From positions 21,984 through 85,983 of the forward strand of contig JAZOOF010000010.1 of assembly GCA_045654885.1 (NCBI GenBank): a stretch of 64,000 bases of DNA. The letters are read 5' to 3'. The position numbers were made by a program, and so were the translations under genes. The notes beneath the pieces are model-generated. The model saw only the letters and a program-made list of their open reading frames with translations, was not told where the DNA came from and did no database searches. This document shows positions 8,801 through 17,705 of this stretch, piece by piece (position 1 is the first letter of the stretch; each line of letters begins with the position of its first letter). Source of the DNA: HGM04593 sp045654885. GTDB lineage: Bacteria > Bacteroidota > Bacteroidia > Bacteroidales > Bacteroidaceae.

Positions 8801-9169
8801 ATGCAAATAGAGAGATACACCATAGAACTGCGCGATGTGCACCTGTTCGCACACCACGGTGTCATGCAACAGGAGCGCGAGATTGGCGCCTGGTTCACCA
8901 TCGATATAAAACTTGATATAGACGATTGCAGTTGCTCGCAGAGCGACCTCATAGAGGGCACAGTGAGCTATGCCGATGTATACAGCATACTATGCAAGGA
9001 GATGGAGCAACCATCCAACCTGTTGGAGCATGTCTGCAACAGAATTACCAAAAGAATTTATGAAAGTTTTCCACAGGTAACGGCAGTAAGCATTACCCTA
9101 TGCAAGGATACCCCGCCAATGGGAGGCGACAGGTTGAAAGCCGCCGTAACCCTTGAAAGCAGAAGATAA
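8801..9169 (+). CDS. folB: Dihydroneopterin aldolase
   Basis: Folate-pathway enzyme that converts 7,8-dihydroneopterin to 6-hydroxymethyl-7,8-dihydropterin and glycolaldehyde. The 122-residue length and whole-sequence pattern fit FolB: FAHHGVMQQEREIG with the substrate-binding Glu at about E25, SYADVYSI in the middle, and a C-terminal TLCKDTPPMGG with the conserved Lys K102. It is a single gene, 13 bases after the nrdJ terminator and converging on rnc with only 6 bases between stops. Its promoter is not obvious and may lie within or before the nrdJ terminator. Confidence 0.94.
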   Translation: MQIERYTIELRDVHLFAHHGVMQQEREIGAWFTIDIKLDIDDCSCSQSDLIEGTVSYADVYSILCKEMEQPSNLLEHVCNRITKRIYESFPQVTAVSITLCKDTPPMGGDRLKAAVTLESRR

Positions 9170-9175
9170 ACAGTT

Positions 9176-9931
9176 TTACTTACGTATCTTGGCCAGAGCC
9201 TGACGGGCAGCCTTCTGCTGGCTCTCACGTTTTGAAAAGCCCTCACCGATACCGCATACCTCGCCATTCACAAGCACCTCGCTCACAAAGAACACACCCT
9301 CCTTGCGCAGCTCCTCCGAGACAATGCGGAATTCGACATCTATATGCTGTTTCTGCCCCCACTCTATGAGGCGGCTCTTGTAGTTCTTGTCGGCCTTCAC
9401 AACCGACTCGATGTCCGTAATGCGGGCAAACACCCTGTCGAGCAGGAAGCGACGGCACTGCTTGTAACCCTTGTCGATATATATTGCTCCTACAAGCGCC
9501 TCAAGGGCATTGCCATATATATAATTATTGTGTTGGTTGGCAACCCCACATGCATGCACATACTTGTCGAGCCCAATCTGTATTGCAAGCTCGTTCAGCC
9601 TCTCACGGCACACAAGATTGCTGCGCGACTTTGTGAGAAACCCCTCACGCTCACGGCTGAAACTGGAGTAGAGATAGTCTGCAGTGACGGAACTCAGCAC
9701 TGCATCGCCAAGGAACTCAAGGCGCTCGTTACAAGACAGTTTCTTGACTCCCGATGTAGAACTGTGCGTCATGGCCATCTCATAGAGCCTTATATCACCC
9801 GGCACATAACCCAGAATGGAGTACAACAACAAATAAGACTCCCTGTCCTTTTTGGACAGGAGTCTTATCTTGTCAATGATTTTCTTGAATAATCTATCAG
9901 CCTTCAATTTTCTTAAACGCAATGCTTGCAT
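9176..9931 (-). CDS. rnc: Ribonuclease III
   Basis: Double-strand-specific endoribonuclease for rRNA and mRNA processing. From the ATG at 9931 the protein is 251 residues. The signature CNERLEFLGDAV is at about 67-78 with catalytic acidic residues E72 and D76. The second catalytic segment NALEALVGAIYID is at 141-153. A double-stranded RNA-binding domain spans about 182-250. The start overlaps the 3' end of fabF by 35 bases. An in-frame upstream extension to 9970 lies deeper inside fabF and is less likely. The acpP-fabF-rnc order implies one transcript. Confidence 0.93.
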   Translation of the reverse strand: MQALRLRKLKADRLFKKIIDKIRLLSKKDRESYLLLYSILGYVPGDIRLYEMAMTHSSTSGVKKLSCNERLEFLGDAVLSSVTADYLYSSFSREREGFLTKSRSNLVCRERLNELAIQIGLDKYVHACGVANQHNNYIYGNALEALVGAIYIDKGYKQCRRFLLDRVFARITDIESVVKADKNYKSRLIEWGQKQHIDVEFRIVSEELRKEGVFFVSEVLVNGEVCGIGEGFSKRESQQKAARQALAKIRK

Positions 9932-11159
9932 TGTGGCCACCGAAACCGAAGGTGTTCGACAGGGCGACATTCACCTCCCTCTCCTGGGCCTTGTTAAAGG
10001 TAAAGTTCATACGATAGTCAATCTCCGGGTCCTCATCGCCTTCGGCATGGTTGATTGTTGGCGGTATTATATTGTGCTTGAGAGCAAGCACCGTCAGCAC
10101 AGCCTCCAGGGCTCCCGCACCGCCAAGCAGATGGCCGGTCATGGACTTCGTTGAACTGATATTCAATTTATAGGCATGTTCACCAAAAAGCGTCTTTATT
10201 GCCTTGGCCTCGGCAATATCTCCGGCATGCGTCGATGTACCGTGCACATTGATATAATCCACGCTCTCAACGGGCAAGCCCGCCTCATCGAGCGCAGCCT
10301 TCATCACACGGCATGCGCCTTCTCCCTCGGGATGTGGAGCCGTTATGTGATATGCATCGGCAGTAAGACCGGTACCCACAATCTCGGCATAGATTTTTGC
10401 ACCACGGGCCACAGCGTGCTCATACTCCTCAAGCACAAGCGAAGCGGCACCCTCGGCAATAACAAAGCCGTCGCGGCTCTTGCTGAATGGACGGGACGCA
10501 CCCTTTGGGTCATCGTTACGAACAGAGAGGGCATGCATGGCATTGAACGCACCCACACCTGTACTACAGATGGCAGCCTCGGCACCGCCCGAAATTATAA
10601 CATCGGCACGTCCGAGACGAATCTGGTCATAGGCATCAATGATGGCATTGGATGAAGATGCACATGCCGATGTCGTCACATAGTTAGGACCTTTCAATCC
10701 ATAACGTATTGATATGAGACCCGTCGTCATGTCCGATATCATCTTTGTTATCGTAAAGGGCGAGAAGCGCGGACCGTTCTCCTGGTTCTGTACAAAACTG
10801 CGTACCTCGTCCTCAAGTGCAGTCAACCCACCGATACCTTCACCGAATATAACGCCAACTCTGTTGCAGTCAATCTTTTCAAAATCCAGCCCGCTGTCAT
10901 TTATGGCCTCCACCGCAGCAGCCACGCCATAATGCGTGTCGGCATCAACCTTGCGTATTTCGCGACGGTCTATTGTAGCTGTAGGGTCGAAATCCTTGAC
11001 TTCACAGGCAAACTGAGTCTTGAAAAGGTATGCATCAAAATGAGTAATAGGTCCTGCACCACTCACACCATTTTTGGCATTTTCCCACATTGTGGGAACA
11101 TCATTGCCAATTGGCGAAACGGCACCAAGACCTGTTACAACAACTCTTCTAAGCTTCAT
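9897..11159 (-). CDS. fabF: Beta-ketoacyl-ACP synthase II
   Basis: Condensing enzyme of fatty-acid elongation. It joins malonyl-ACP to the growing acyl chain. The 420-residue thiolase-fold protein has the acyl-accepting cysteine C166 in TTSACASSSNAI. Two catalytic histidines lie in NVHGTST and KSMTGHLLGGAGA, and the C-terminal NTFGFGGHNAS is also present. The N-terminus RRVVVTGLGAVSPIGN is standard. It is immediately downstream of acpP, its substrate carrier, and overlaps rnc. Confidence 0.97.
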   Translation of the reverse strand: MKLRRVVVTGLGAVSPIGNDVPTMWENAKNGVSGAGPITHFDAYLFKTQFACEVKDFDPTATIDRREIRKVDADTHYGVAAAVEAINDSGLDFEKIDCNRVGVIFGEGIGGLTALEDEVRSFVQNQENGPRFSPFTITKMISDMTTGLISIRYGLKGPNYVTTSACASSSNAIIDAYDQIRLGRADVIISGGAEAAICSTGVGAFNAMHALSVRNDDPKGASRPFSKSRDGFVIAEGAASLVLEEYEHAVARGAKIYAEIVGTGLTADAYHITAPHPEGEGACRVMKAALDEAGLPVESVDYINVHGTSTHAGDIAEAKAIKTLFGEHAYKLNISSTKSMTGHLLGGAGALEAVLTVLALKHNIIPPTINHAEGDEDPEIDYRMNFTFNKAQEREVNVALSNTFGFGGHNASIAFKKIEG

Positions 11160-11197
11160 ACAGAATAGTTAGAGTATAGTATGGAGGGGGTGAGAAA

Positions 11198-11440
11198 TTA
11201 TTTCTCAGCCACCATCTCCTCTACGAACTTGACAGCATCACCTACTGTCGCAATCTTCTCAGCTGCATCCTCTGGGATTGAGATACCGAACTCGTCCTCA
11301 ATTTCCATAATCAGCTCTACTCTATCCAATGAGTCAGCGCTCAAGTCGTTTGTAAAGTTAGCCTCTGAAGTAACCATAGACTCTGATACACCGAACTTCT
11401 CAATGATAATAGCTTTTACTCTTGATTCAATTTCTGACAT
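11198..11440 (-). CDS. acpP: Acyl carrier protein
   Basis: Small acidic 80-residue carrier that holds growing acyl chains on phosphopantetheine. The attachment serine is S37 in LSADSLDRVEL. The ATG at 11440 (MSEIESRVKAII) gives the standard ACP length. An upstream in-frame extension to 11536 is AT-rich and passes through the promoter, so it was rejected. A promoter is present at 11479-11509. The gene heads acpP-fabF-rnc. Confidence 0.97.
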   Translation of the reverse strand: MSEIESRVKAIIIEKFGVSESMVTSEANFTNDLSADSLDRVELIMEIEDEFGISIPEDAAEKIATVGDAVKFVEEMVAEK

Positions 11441-11478
11441 AACTGTAAAATTTAAAGATTCATAAACTATCTTTGGCG

Positions 11479-11509
11479 CAAAAGTAAGATAAAAATTAAG
11501 AACTACAAA
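11479..11509 (-). promoter_or_regulatory. Promoter of the acpP-fabF-rnc operon
   Basis: Read on the minus strand: TTTTG at about 11509-11506, a 19-base spacer, then TACTTTTG at 11486-11479, about 38 bases before the acpP start. Confidence 0.66.
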
Positions 11510-11572
11510 AAAAATCGAGAAAAAACGCAAAGCCACTGCACAAAACAGTATAAAATGTGCAAAAATCGGGTC

Positions 11573-12628
11573 TTAATCTACATTTTTCAGGATTTCAATG
11601 GTAAATGCCGACGGTTCACGCCTTAGTTTATAGTTATTACGCAAGCTCTCGAAATCGCCCGGAGCACTTTTCAACGTAGCCGTATCCTCAAGCGGCGAAT
11701 ATATCGAGAGGAGAGCCTCACTTTCAGCAGCCGCCTTTACATGATGGTGCTGCGGCGGAGCAAGCTGCAGGGCAGGAACCTCACCCGTATAACCGGTGTG
11801 GCGCATAAACTCGCGCAGCACAATCAATGTCGCGTTCATCTTGCCCTCGGCCGAATAGCCTGCGATATGCGGTGTCGCAATATATGCCCTCTCCAGCAAC
11901 GGCAAACTTATTTCGGGCTCATTCTCCCACACATCTATCGCCACACTGCCCACCTTGCCTGCATCAAGAGCTGCCAACAGGGCGCCATTGTCCACCACCG
12001 CACCGCGCGACGCATTGATAAGAAGCCTGCACCTGTTTAAATTGTCGAAGAAATGTGAATCGGCAAGATGATAGCTCCTGTACTTGCCGTCCATGTTCAG
12101 GGTCGGATGGAATGTTATTATATCACACTCCTTTGCCACCTGGTCAAGCGGCATAAGCCCCGTATGCCCGGCATCGGCCTTCGGCGGGTCATTGGCAAGC
12201 ACTCTCATGCCCACACCCGTGGCCCATGCTGCCACGCGCGAGCCAATCTCGCCAATGCCGACAACACCAAGTGTAAGCCCCGCAATGTCGCAACCGTTAT
12301 CGCGCGCCCATGAGTAGATTACCGACTGCACATACTGCAGCACAGCCCCGGCATTGCACCCTGCCGCGTTTGTCCAATAAATTCCATTTGCGTTGCAATA
12401 CCCGGCATCTATATGGTCATAACCTATTGTGGCCGTACCTATGAATTTTACAGCCGTGCCTGCCAGCAGCGACGCATCGCACCTCGTACGCGTACGCACA
12501 AAAAGAGCCTGTGCATCCTCAAGGTCACCACGGCATATGGCACTTCCCGGCAATGCCACCACTTCGACACCCATCGCCACCAAGGCATCATGCAGATAGG
12601 GAATTTTCTCGTCAATAACAGCTTTCAT
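11573..12628 (-). CDS. pdxB: 4-phosphoerythronate dehydrogenase (PdxB)
   Basis: NAD-dependent 2-hydroxyacid dehydrogenase of the DXP-dependent pyridoxal phosphate pathway. It oxidises 4-phosphoerythronate. The 351-residue chain has an N-terminal substrate domain with TATIGYDHID. The PdxB-specific segment TNAAGCNAGAVLQYV follows, then the Rossmann motif GVVGIGEIGSRVA (about 122-134). Catalytic residues appear in NASRGAVVDN, DVWENEP and the His of ATPHIAGYS. The C-terminal extension is PdxB-like. The ATG at 12628 lies about 34 bases after a TATATTTG box at the edge of repeat array B. It has no operon partner, since acpP downstream has its own promoter. Confidence 0.92.
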   Translation of the reverse strand: MKAVIDEKIPYLHDALVAMGVEVVALPGSAICRGDLEDAQALFVRTRTRCDASLLAGTAVKFIGTATIGYDHIDAGYCNANGIYWTNAAGCNAGAVLQYVQSVIYSWARDNGCDIAGLTLGVVGIGEIGSRVAAWATGVGMRVLANDPPKADAGHTGLMPLDQVAKECDIITFHPTLNMDGKYRSYHLADSHFFDNLNRCRLLINASRGAVVDNGALLAALDAGKVGSVAIDVWENEPEISLPLLERAYIATPHIAGYSAEGKMNATLIVLREFMRHTGYTGEVPALQLAPPQHHHVKAAAESEALLSIYSPLEDTATLKSAPGDFESLRNNYKLRREPSAFTIEILKNVD

Positions 12629-12661
12629 ACATCAATAGCAAGCAAGATATTATTTTTCTTA

Positions 12662-12896
12662 CAAATATACGAACAAACGAGCGAGAAATATCAAGCTTGC
12701 TTGAATATTTATTACAGCGAGTGAAGAATATATTGGAGATTCATCTCAAATATACGAACAAACGAGCGAGAAATATCAAGCTTGCTTGAATATTTATTAC
12801 AGCGAGTGAAGAATATATTGGAGATTCATCTCAAATATAACAACAAACGGGCGAGATACGCAAAGTTTACTTTAGCGTATTTCAAAGCGAGTGCAG
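12662..12896 (-). repeat. Tandem structured repeat array B (three copies, exact 85-base period for two)
   Basis: Cores at 12673-12726, 12758-12811 and 12843-12896, each preceded by CAAATATA (TATATTTG on the minus strand) at 12662, 12747 and 12832. The first two 85-base periods (12662-12746 and 12747-12831) appear identical. The stem is AAATATCAAGC/GCTTGAATATTT in copies 1 and 2. In copy 3 it changes to AGATACGCAAAG/CTTTAGCGTATTT with pairing kept. A second small palindrome, GAGAT-TC-ATCTC, follows each of the first two. The strand is given in the orientation of pdxB, whose start is 34 bases from the array edge. Confidence 0.87.
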
Positions 12897-12930
12897 TTTA
12901 TAACAAGTTAAAACGAGTTTTCGGACAAAG

Positions 12931-12962
12931 TTTGGCAGATATGATTAAAATCGTTAGCTTTG
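12931..12962 (+). promoter_or_regulatory. Promoter of the DUF4254-glycosyltransferase-methyltransferase operon
   Basis: TTTG at 12931-12934, a 20-base spacer, then TAGCTTTG at 12955-12962. This leaves a leader of about 65 bases before the ATG at 13037. Confidence 0.68.
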
Positions 12963-13036
12963 CACATTATATAAAACATATAATGCCATCTGCTGTTTTA
13001 CACAGAGAAGGCACCAATAAACCCAGAAGCAGGCTT

Positions 13037-13648
13037 ATGAAAAATTTCACACAGATGAGCTGGCCCATTTTCAACGAGGCCATTGCCGACTACCACAAGA
13101 CAGACAACGTTGACACACCCATAAACAACCCCTATCCGGTTAAGAGCATAGAGTACTATCTCTACCTCAAGTGCTGGATAGACACAGTGCAGTGGCACTT
13201 CGAGGACATCATCCGCAACCCGGAGATAGACCCCGTAGAGGCACTCACGCTCAAGCGTCGCATAGACAAGTCCAACCAGGACCGCACCGACCTTGTGGAA
13301 CTCATCGACAGCTACTTCCTCGACCTGTATAAGGATGTAACCCCACTTGAGGGCGCAACCATCAACACCGAAAGCCCCGCATGGGCCGTCGACCGCTACT
13401 CTATCCTCTCGCTCAAGATATACCACATGCAGGAGGAGGTGAAGCGCACCGATGTCGATGAGGAGCACCGCGCAAAATGCCAGGCAAAGCTCGATGTCCT
13501 CAACGAGCAGTACAAGGACATGACAACATCAATAGGGCAGTTGCTCGACGACATTGCAGCCGGACGCAAGTACATGAAAGTGTACCGCCAGATGAAGATG
13601 TACAACGACCCTGCGCTCAACCCCGTTCTCTATGGACAGAAGAAGTGA
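13037..13648 (+). CDS. DUF4254 domain-containing protein
   Basis: Protein of 203 residues matching the DUF4254 family, which is common in Bacteroidetes and typically starts with a segment like NFTQMSWPIFNEAIADYH. It is mostly helical and charged, with no signal peptide or membrane segment, so it is probably cytoplasmic. The ATG at 13037 is preferred because the conserved family region begins there. An in-frame ATG at 12983 would start only about 20 bases after the -7 box. Its 3' end overlaps the glycosyltransferase start by 17 bases, which ties it to glycan synthesis. The biochemical function is unknown. Confidence 0.82.
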   Translation: MKNFTQMSWPIFNEAIADYHKTDNVDTPINNPYPVKSIEYYLYLKCWIDTVQWHFEDIIRNPEIDPVEALTLKRRIDKSNQDRTDLVELIDSYFLDLYKDVTPLEGATINTESPAWAVDRYSILSLKIYHMQEEVKRTDVDEEHRAKCQAKLDVLNEQYKDMTTSIGQLLDDIAAGRKYMKVYRQMKMYNDPALNPVLYGQKK

Positions 13649-14699
13649 CAGCGGCAGCAGGACCATACTTATAACACGTTTCTCGGCCGTGGGCGACATA
13701 GCAATGACCATACCATTGCTATACTCGCTCTGCGAGGCCTACCCCACTCACCGCTTTGTCTTCGTGAGCCGTGAGAGGTTCGGGCAGTTCTTCATAGACA
13801 AACCCGGCAACCTTCATTTCATAGGGGTAAACCTTGACAATTACAAAGGCATACTTGGCCTGTACAGGCTCTACCGCGAACTCTCGGCACAGAAGCCCGA
13901 CATGTTTGCCGACCTGCACGATGTGCTGAGAACAAAAATCCTAAGGACATATTTCAAGCTCTTCGGCCACACAAAAGTGGCAAGCATAGACAAAGGCCGC
14001 AAGGAGAAGAAAGAGCTTACAAGAGCCGGCAACGCCCAAAAGAAGCAGTTGAAAAGCACTTTCGAGCGTTACCGCGATGTCTTCACAAGACTTGGCCTGC
14101 CCTTTGAGCCCCGTTTCACATCCCTGTTCAAGGAGGGCAAGGGCAACATAGATGATTTTGCAGCAACCATACCCGCAAAAGGCAACGACCGTTGGGTTGG
14201 AATAGCCCCGTTTGCCCGCCACAGCGGCAAGATATACCCGCTGGACAAGATGGAGAAGGTGGTGCAGTTGCTGGCAGGAGAGGAGAATATAAAGCTCTTC
14301 TTCTTTGGAAACGGCCCCGAGGAGGAGAAGACAATAAAGAGTTGGTGCAGCAAGTACCCCAACACTGTATCATTCATCGGGAAAAGCAATTTCAACGGTG
14401 AACTGCGCCTCATAAGCCACCTCGATGCCATGCTCTGCATGGACTCGGCCAACATGCACATGGCCTCGCTCGCCGGTGTGCCGGCAATCTCCATTTGGGG
14501 AGCCACATCACCCCTTGCCGGCTTCCTTGGCTGGCAACAGAGCAAGGATGACTGTGTTGAACTGCCATTGGAGTGCCGCCCATGCTCAATCTTCGGCAAC
14601 AAGCCCTGCCGTTTCGGCGACTACCGTTGCATGGAGATAGCACCCGAGGTAGTTGCAAAAAAGATTATAAAGAGGATAACAGACAAACAAGAACAGTAA
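13632..14699 (+). CDS. Family 9 glycosyltransferase (heptosyltransferase-like)
   Basis: GT-B glycosyltransferase related to ADP-heptose:LPS heptosyltransferases, likely acting on lipid A-core or another envelope glycan at the cytoplasmic face of the inner membrane. The N-terminal ILITRFSAVGDIAMTIPLL is the typical GT9 first motif. The C-terminal nucleotide-sugar segment has CMDSANMHMASLAGVPAISI followed by WGATSP. The acceptor specificity cannot be read from the sequence. Near the C-terminus is a cysteine-rich patch (CRPCSIFGNKPCRFGDYRC), often present in Bacteroidetes GT9 proteins. It overlaps the DUF4254 gene by 17 bases and precedes the methyltransferase by 4 bases. Confidence 0.87.
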   Translation: MDRRSDSGSRTILITRFSAVGDIAMTIPLLYSLCEAYPTHRFVFVSRERFGQFFIDKPGNLHFIGVNLDNYKGILGLYRLYRELSAQKPDMFADLHDVLRTKILRTYFKLFGHTKVASIDKGRKEKKELTRAGNAQKKQLKSTFERYRDVFTRLGLPFEPRFTSLFKEGKGNIDDFAATIPAKGNDRWVGIAPFARHSGKIYPLDKMEKVVQLLAGEENIKLFFFGNGPEEEKTIKSWCSKYPNTVSFIGKSNFNGELRLISHLDAMLCMDSANMHMASLAGVPAISIWGATSPLAGFLGWQQSKDDCVELPLECRPCSIFGNKPCRFGDYRCMEIAPEVVAKKIIKRITDKQEQ

Positions 14700-14703
14700 A
14701 ACA

Positions 14704-15444
14704 ATGCAAGCGACAATAAACAAAGAGAAAGACCCCATGGGAAGAGCCATTTCCGACTGGTTCCACACAGGGAAAGCAGGCAAACTGAGAGTGCTCTCGT
14801 CAATGTTCTACGAGGACGAGATACCGGTTGCCACACTGTTCCGCGACTTTGGCGAGATGCCCGTCCAGGAGCAGAAAGCCATTGAACTCTGCCGTGGCAA
14901 GGTGCTCGACGTGGGTGCCGGCAGCGGCTGCCACAGCATCGTCCTCAAGGAACGCGGCATTGAGGCCACAGCCATAGACATATCTGCACTCTCCGTGGAG
15001 GTAATGAAGGAGCGAGGCATTGATGCCCGCAACATAAACTTCTTTGACGAGACATTCACCGAGAAGTTCGACACCATTCTGCTGGCAATGAACGGAATAG
15101 GCATTGTTGGAAAGATAGAGCGCCTGCCGATGTTCTTCCGCAGCATAAAGCGCCTTCTTGCGCCCGGCGGGCAGGTACTGCTCGACTCGTCGGACATAAG
15201 ATATGTCTTCATGGACGAGGATGGCGGCATGGACATTGACCTTGCGGCCGGCTATTATGGCGAAATAGACTATAAGATGCGCTACAAAAACATCACCGGC
15301 ACACCGTTCGACTGGCTATACATAGACTTTGACACCCTACAGATGTATGCCGAGGAGCACGGCTTCACTTGCGAGAAGTGCATCGACGGCGAGCATTACG
15401 ATTACCTTGCACGCCTCACCGTCAGCGGTAGCATCACCGAGTGA
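14704..15444 (+). CDS. Class I SAM-dependent methyltransferase
   Basis: Rossmann-fold methyltransferase of 246 residues. Motif I VLDVGAGSGCHS is at 67-78, an acidic residue at the end of strand 2 lies in ATAIDIS, and the post-I segment contains NINFFDETF. Motif IV is degenerate (TILLAMNGIG). The substrate is unknown. Because it directly follows the GT9 gene in the same transcript, methylation of a glycan or of a small metabolite is possible, but that is inference. A strong shared terminator with the convergent fimbrial operon follows. Confidence 0.85.
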   Translation: MQATINKEKDPMGRAISDWFHTGKAGKLRVLSSMFYEDEIPVATLFRDFGEMPVQEQKAIELCRGKVLDVGAGSGCHSIVLKERGIEATAIDISALSVEVMKERGIDARNINFFDETFTEKFDTILLAMNGIGIVGKIERLPMFFRSIKRLLAPGGQVLLDSSDIRYVFMDEDGGMDIDLAAGYYGEIDYKMRYKNITGTPFDWLYIDFDTLQMYAEEHGFTCEKCIDGEHYDYLARLTVSGSITE

Positions 15445-15464
15445 TTAAAGCCATGAGCATAAAC

Positions 15465-15499
15465 AAAATAGGATTGCGCCGTCGGCGCAATCCTATTTT
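15465..15499. terminator. Bidirectional terminator between methyltransferase and fimbrial operon
   Basis: 16-base arms (15465-15480 and 15484-15499, AAAATAGGATTGCGCC) with a 3-base loop. T-rich sequence follows on the plus strand and the arm gives a U-rich end on both strands. Confidence 0.8.
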
Positions 15500-15525
15500 A
15501 TTTATACCGTATCAGGCTTATGCCG

Positions 15526-17691
15526 TCAGTTCACCTCAACAAAAGTTATTGTATTGCCCGACAGCAATTCGCTCAATTTACACTCGGCACGGAATGTCTT
15601 CTCATTAGACCAGCTATAAGACAAGCTGTTCCAATTGCTTGAAACTCCTGTACACTCCTTGTCGGTAAACTCGAACCTCACTGTTGAATTCTCGCCACAT
15701 CCCTCCGGAAGTCCACTTAAATAGACGTCCGTAACACTGGTCTCATCTATAACAATGTTACCCACACTTTTACCATCCACTGTTACCGTCACTGTTTCCT
15801 TATCGCCGTTATGCAACCTCTGAGGATAGACATCTACTGTAGTGTTTCCCCAGTTCCAGTACGTGTATCTATTATAAGGAACACTGACATTATGTCCCAC
15901 GGCAATAGACAATCCGAGTTTGTTTTTCAGTTCGTCCATACCCCTGTCGAAGTAGTCATTGTCCACATACACCATTGTGGCATTCTGTGAACAGTTGGTA
16001 AGGAAATTGCATACAAATGATACCCTACCGTCGCTCTCCTTTGTCGCATTTTCATACTCCTCGAGTGAGAGTTCCTTCACAAACCCGTACTTTCCGTCAC
16101 GCACCTCGGTAGATATGTTCATGCCGGCAACGGGATAGAGCGTATTCTCCTCACTGCTTATGAAGAAGCGCAACGGGAAGAGTGACACCGGAATACCGCT
16201 GGGTATCGTCACCTTTACATCCACTTGCTCGTTCTGCATCGAGGCCACCTCTTCGGGTATAAGCTCCACGGTCATCGTGTAGGGAACACGCAACACAATC
16301 TCAATCTGTCGTTGCAATCCACCGGCAGCGAATGTTATCGTCTGGCTCTGTGCTATAGGCGATGGCGCTTTTGGAGTGACAGTAACCTTACGCCACCCAT
16401 TATAAGGCTCGGCACTCTCGTCGTTCCCGGCGATTGCCGCCTGCGATTCGAGCACATTGCCCGCCGGAGCAGAGACAACCACATCGGCATTTCTGACTGT
16501 GCCGTTCTGTATATCGGGAATATATTTGTAATATACATCCACTGCACTCTTTTTTGTAAGCACAAGATAGGTGGTAGAGACAAACAGACGGCCTACACCA
16601 TCCGATATATTGGTGTACTCCTTTGCCACAGCGTCACCACCGATGTTGTTGCTTGCCGGTTGCCTGATAGCCTCCTGTGGAGTCTCATAACCGCCGCCGC
16701 TCACAGAGTTTACATTCATCTCGAAGATGAAGTTGCGCAGAAGATTATAGTAGACATTGGCACCGGTCTCACTGTCATAATATACGAAATCGAGCTTGTA
16801 GTAAGTCTCGTCGCCACCCTTGAAACGTCCCCTCAAAAGCATGCCGGTAGGTGTTGCAGCCCTTCGGTTGCTTCTTTCATATATGTATGATACCGGTATC
16901 GTTCCATCCTGTGCGGGAACAATCCACTTAAATTCGGTACTCAACAGCGTACCGTCATCATATGGCTCGTTGCCTTCGTATCCCTGTCCCTTGTAAATAT
17001 CGTCGTATGTACGGCACGAATAGTTCCCGTCCTCGCCACCGACAAAATTGGCAAAAGAGCCCATTGAAGGGTTATAAGGAGCTACCGTTCCCTTTGTGGG
17101 AACATTGTACAGGGCATAGCCGGTAAACTCAAAGTTCTCCTTTACAGCATCGTTTATCACAAGTTCAATCCTCGCATAGTTTCTGAGCATGGGCACACGC
17201 ACCAGTTCCCCTTGTGTCTGTTCGTCAATCATAGGTACATTCACACATGCCCAATAGGTATCGTGGTCGGCACCATCAGTTACAAGGCGCCCTATGAGCT
17301 GTCCCTCCTCACCGAATCCCATTGTCAAACCGGGATAGTTTCCTATCAGGTGTATGCGCCTTTCATCTGTCGTCTTCGACAGCGACACGCCGAACTCCCA
17401 GCATCCGGTCTCGCCGTTCCACTGTGGCGCGGTATTGTCGGCACGCACGAACTCTTCAAGATAGTACACGCCACCCTCCTCAACAAACACCGCAAGGTAA
17501 AGGTCGTCGAACTCCAGCACCGGCTCGGCAAAGGAGCGTGTGGCAACCGCCTCCGCACCCGGCAGGCAAAGCCCTACACGCAGGGCCACCTTGCCATCCT
17601 CAGCTTCAGGCCATTCAAAATCCCTTTCATTGCAACCTGCAATGAGCACAAAGGCAAACAGCGAATATATAATGTATAGAATACGTCTCAT
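15526..17691 (-). CDS. Large fimbrillin-like lipoprotein, probable minor pilus subunit (DUF4906-like)
   Basis: Secreted lipoprotein of 721 residues, last gene of the fimbrial operon. The N-terminus (MRRILYIIYSLFAFVLIAGC) is a lipoprotein signal with the lipobox cysteine at C20. A TRS site follows about 30 residues later (AEAVATRSFAEP), resembling the TRA sites of its neighbours. The central part (about 150-330) has the fold pattern of Bacteroidetes fimbrillin-like proteins, and the C-terminal half looks like repeated beta-sandwich segments. DUF4906 membership is my best guess, not certain. The ATG at 17691 is preferred to a TTG two codons upstream. The start is 14 bases after the preceding stop. 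The likely role is a large tip or accessory subunit. Confidence 0.75.
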   Translation of the reverse strand: MRRILYIIYSLFAFVLIAGCNERDFEWPEAEDGKVALRVGLCLPGAEAVATRSFAEPVLEFDDLYLAVFVEEGGVYYLEEFVRADNTAPQWNGETGCWEFGVSLSKTTDERRIHLIGNYPGLTMGFGEEGQLIGRLVTDGADHDTYWACVNVPMIDEQTQGELVRVPMLRNYARIELVINDAVKENFEFTGYALYNVPTKGTVAPYNPSMGSFANFVGGEDGNYSCRTYDDIYKGQGYEGNEPYDDGTLLSTEFKWIVPAQDGTIPVSYIYERSNRRAATPTGMLLRGRFKGGDETYYKLDFVYYDSETGANVYYNLLRNFIFEMNVNSVSGGGYETPQEAIRQPASNNIGGDAVAKEYTNISDGVGRLFVSTTYLVLTKKSAVDVYYKYIPDIQNGTVRNADVVVSAPAGNVLESQAAIAGNDESAEPYNGWRKVTVTPKAPSPIAQSQTITFAAGGLQRQIEIVLRVPYTMTVELIPEEVASMQNEQVDVKVTIPSGIPVSLFPLRFFISSEENTLYPVAGMNISTEVRDGKYGFVKELSLEEYENATKESDGRVSFVCNFLTNCSQNATMVYVDNDYFDRGMDELKNKLGLSIAVGHNVSVPYNRYTYWNWGNTTVDVYPQRLHNGDKETVTVTVDGKSVGNIVIDETSVTDVYLSGLPEGCGENSTVRFEFTDKECTGVSSNWNSLSYSWSNEKTFRAECKLSELLSGNTITFVEVN

Positions 17692-17705
17692 AATCAAAGA
17701 ATCAT

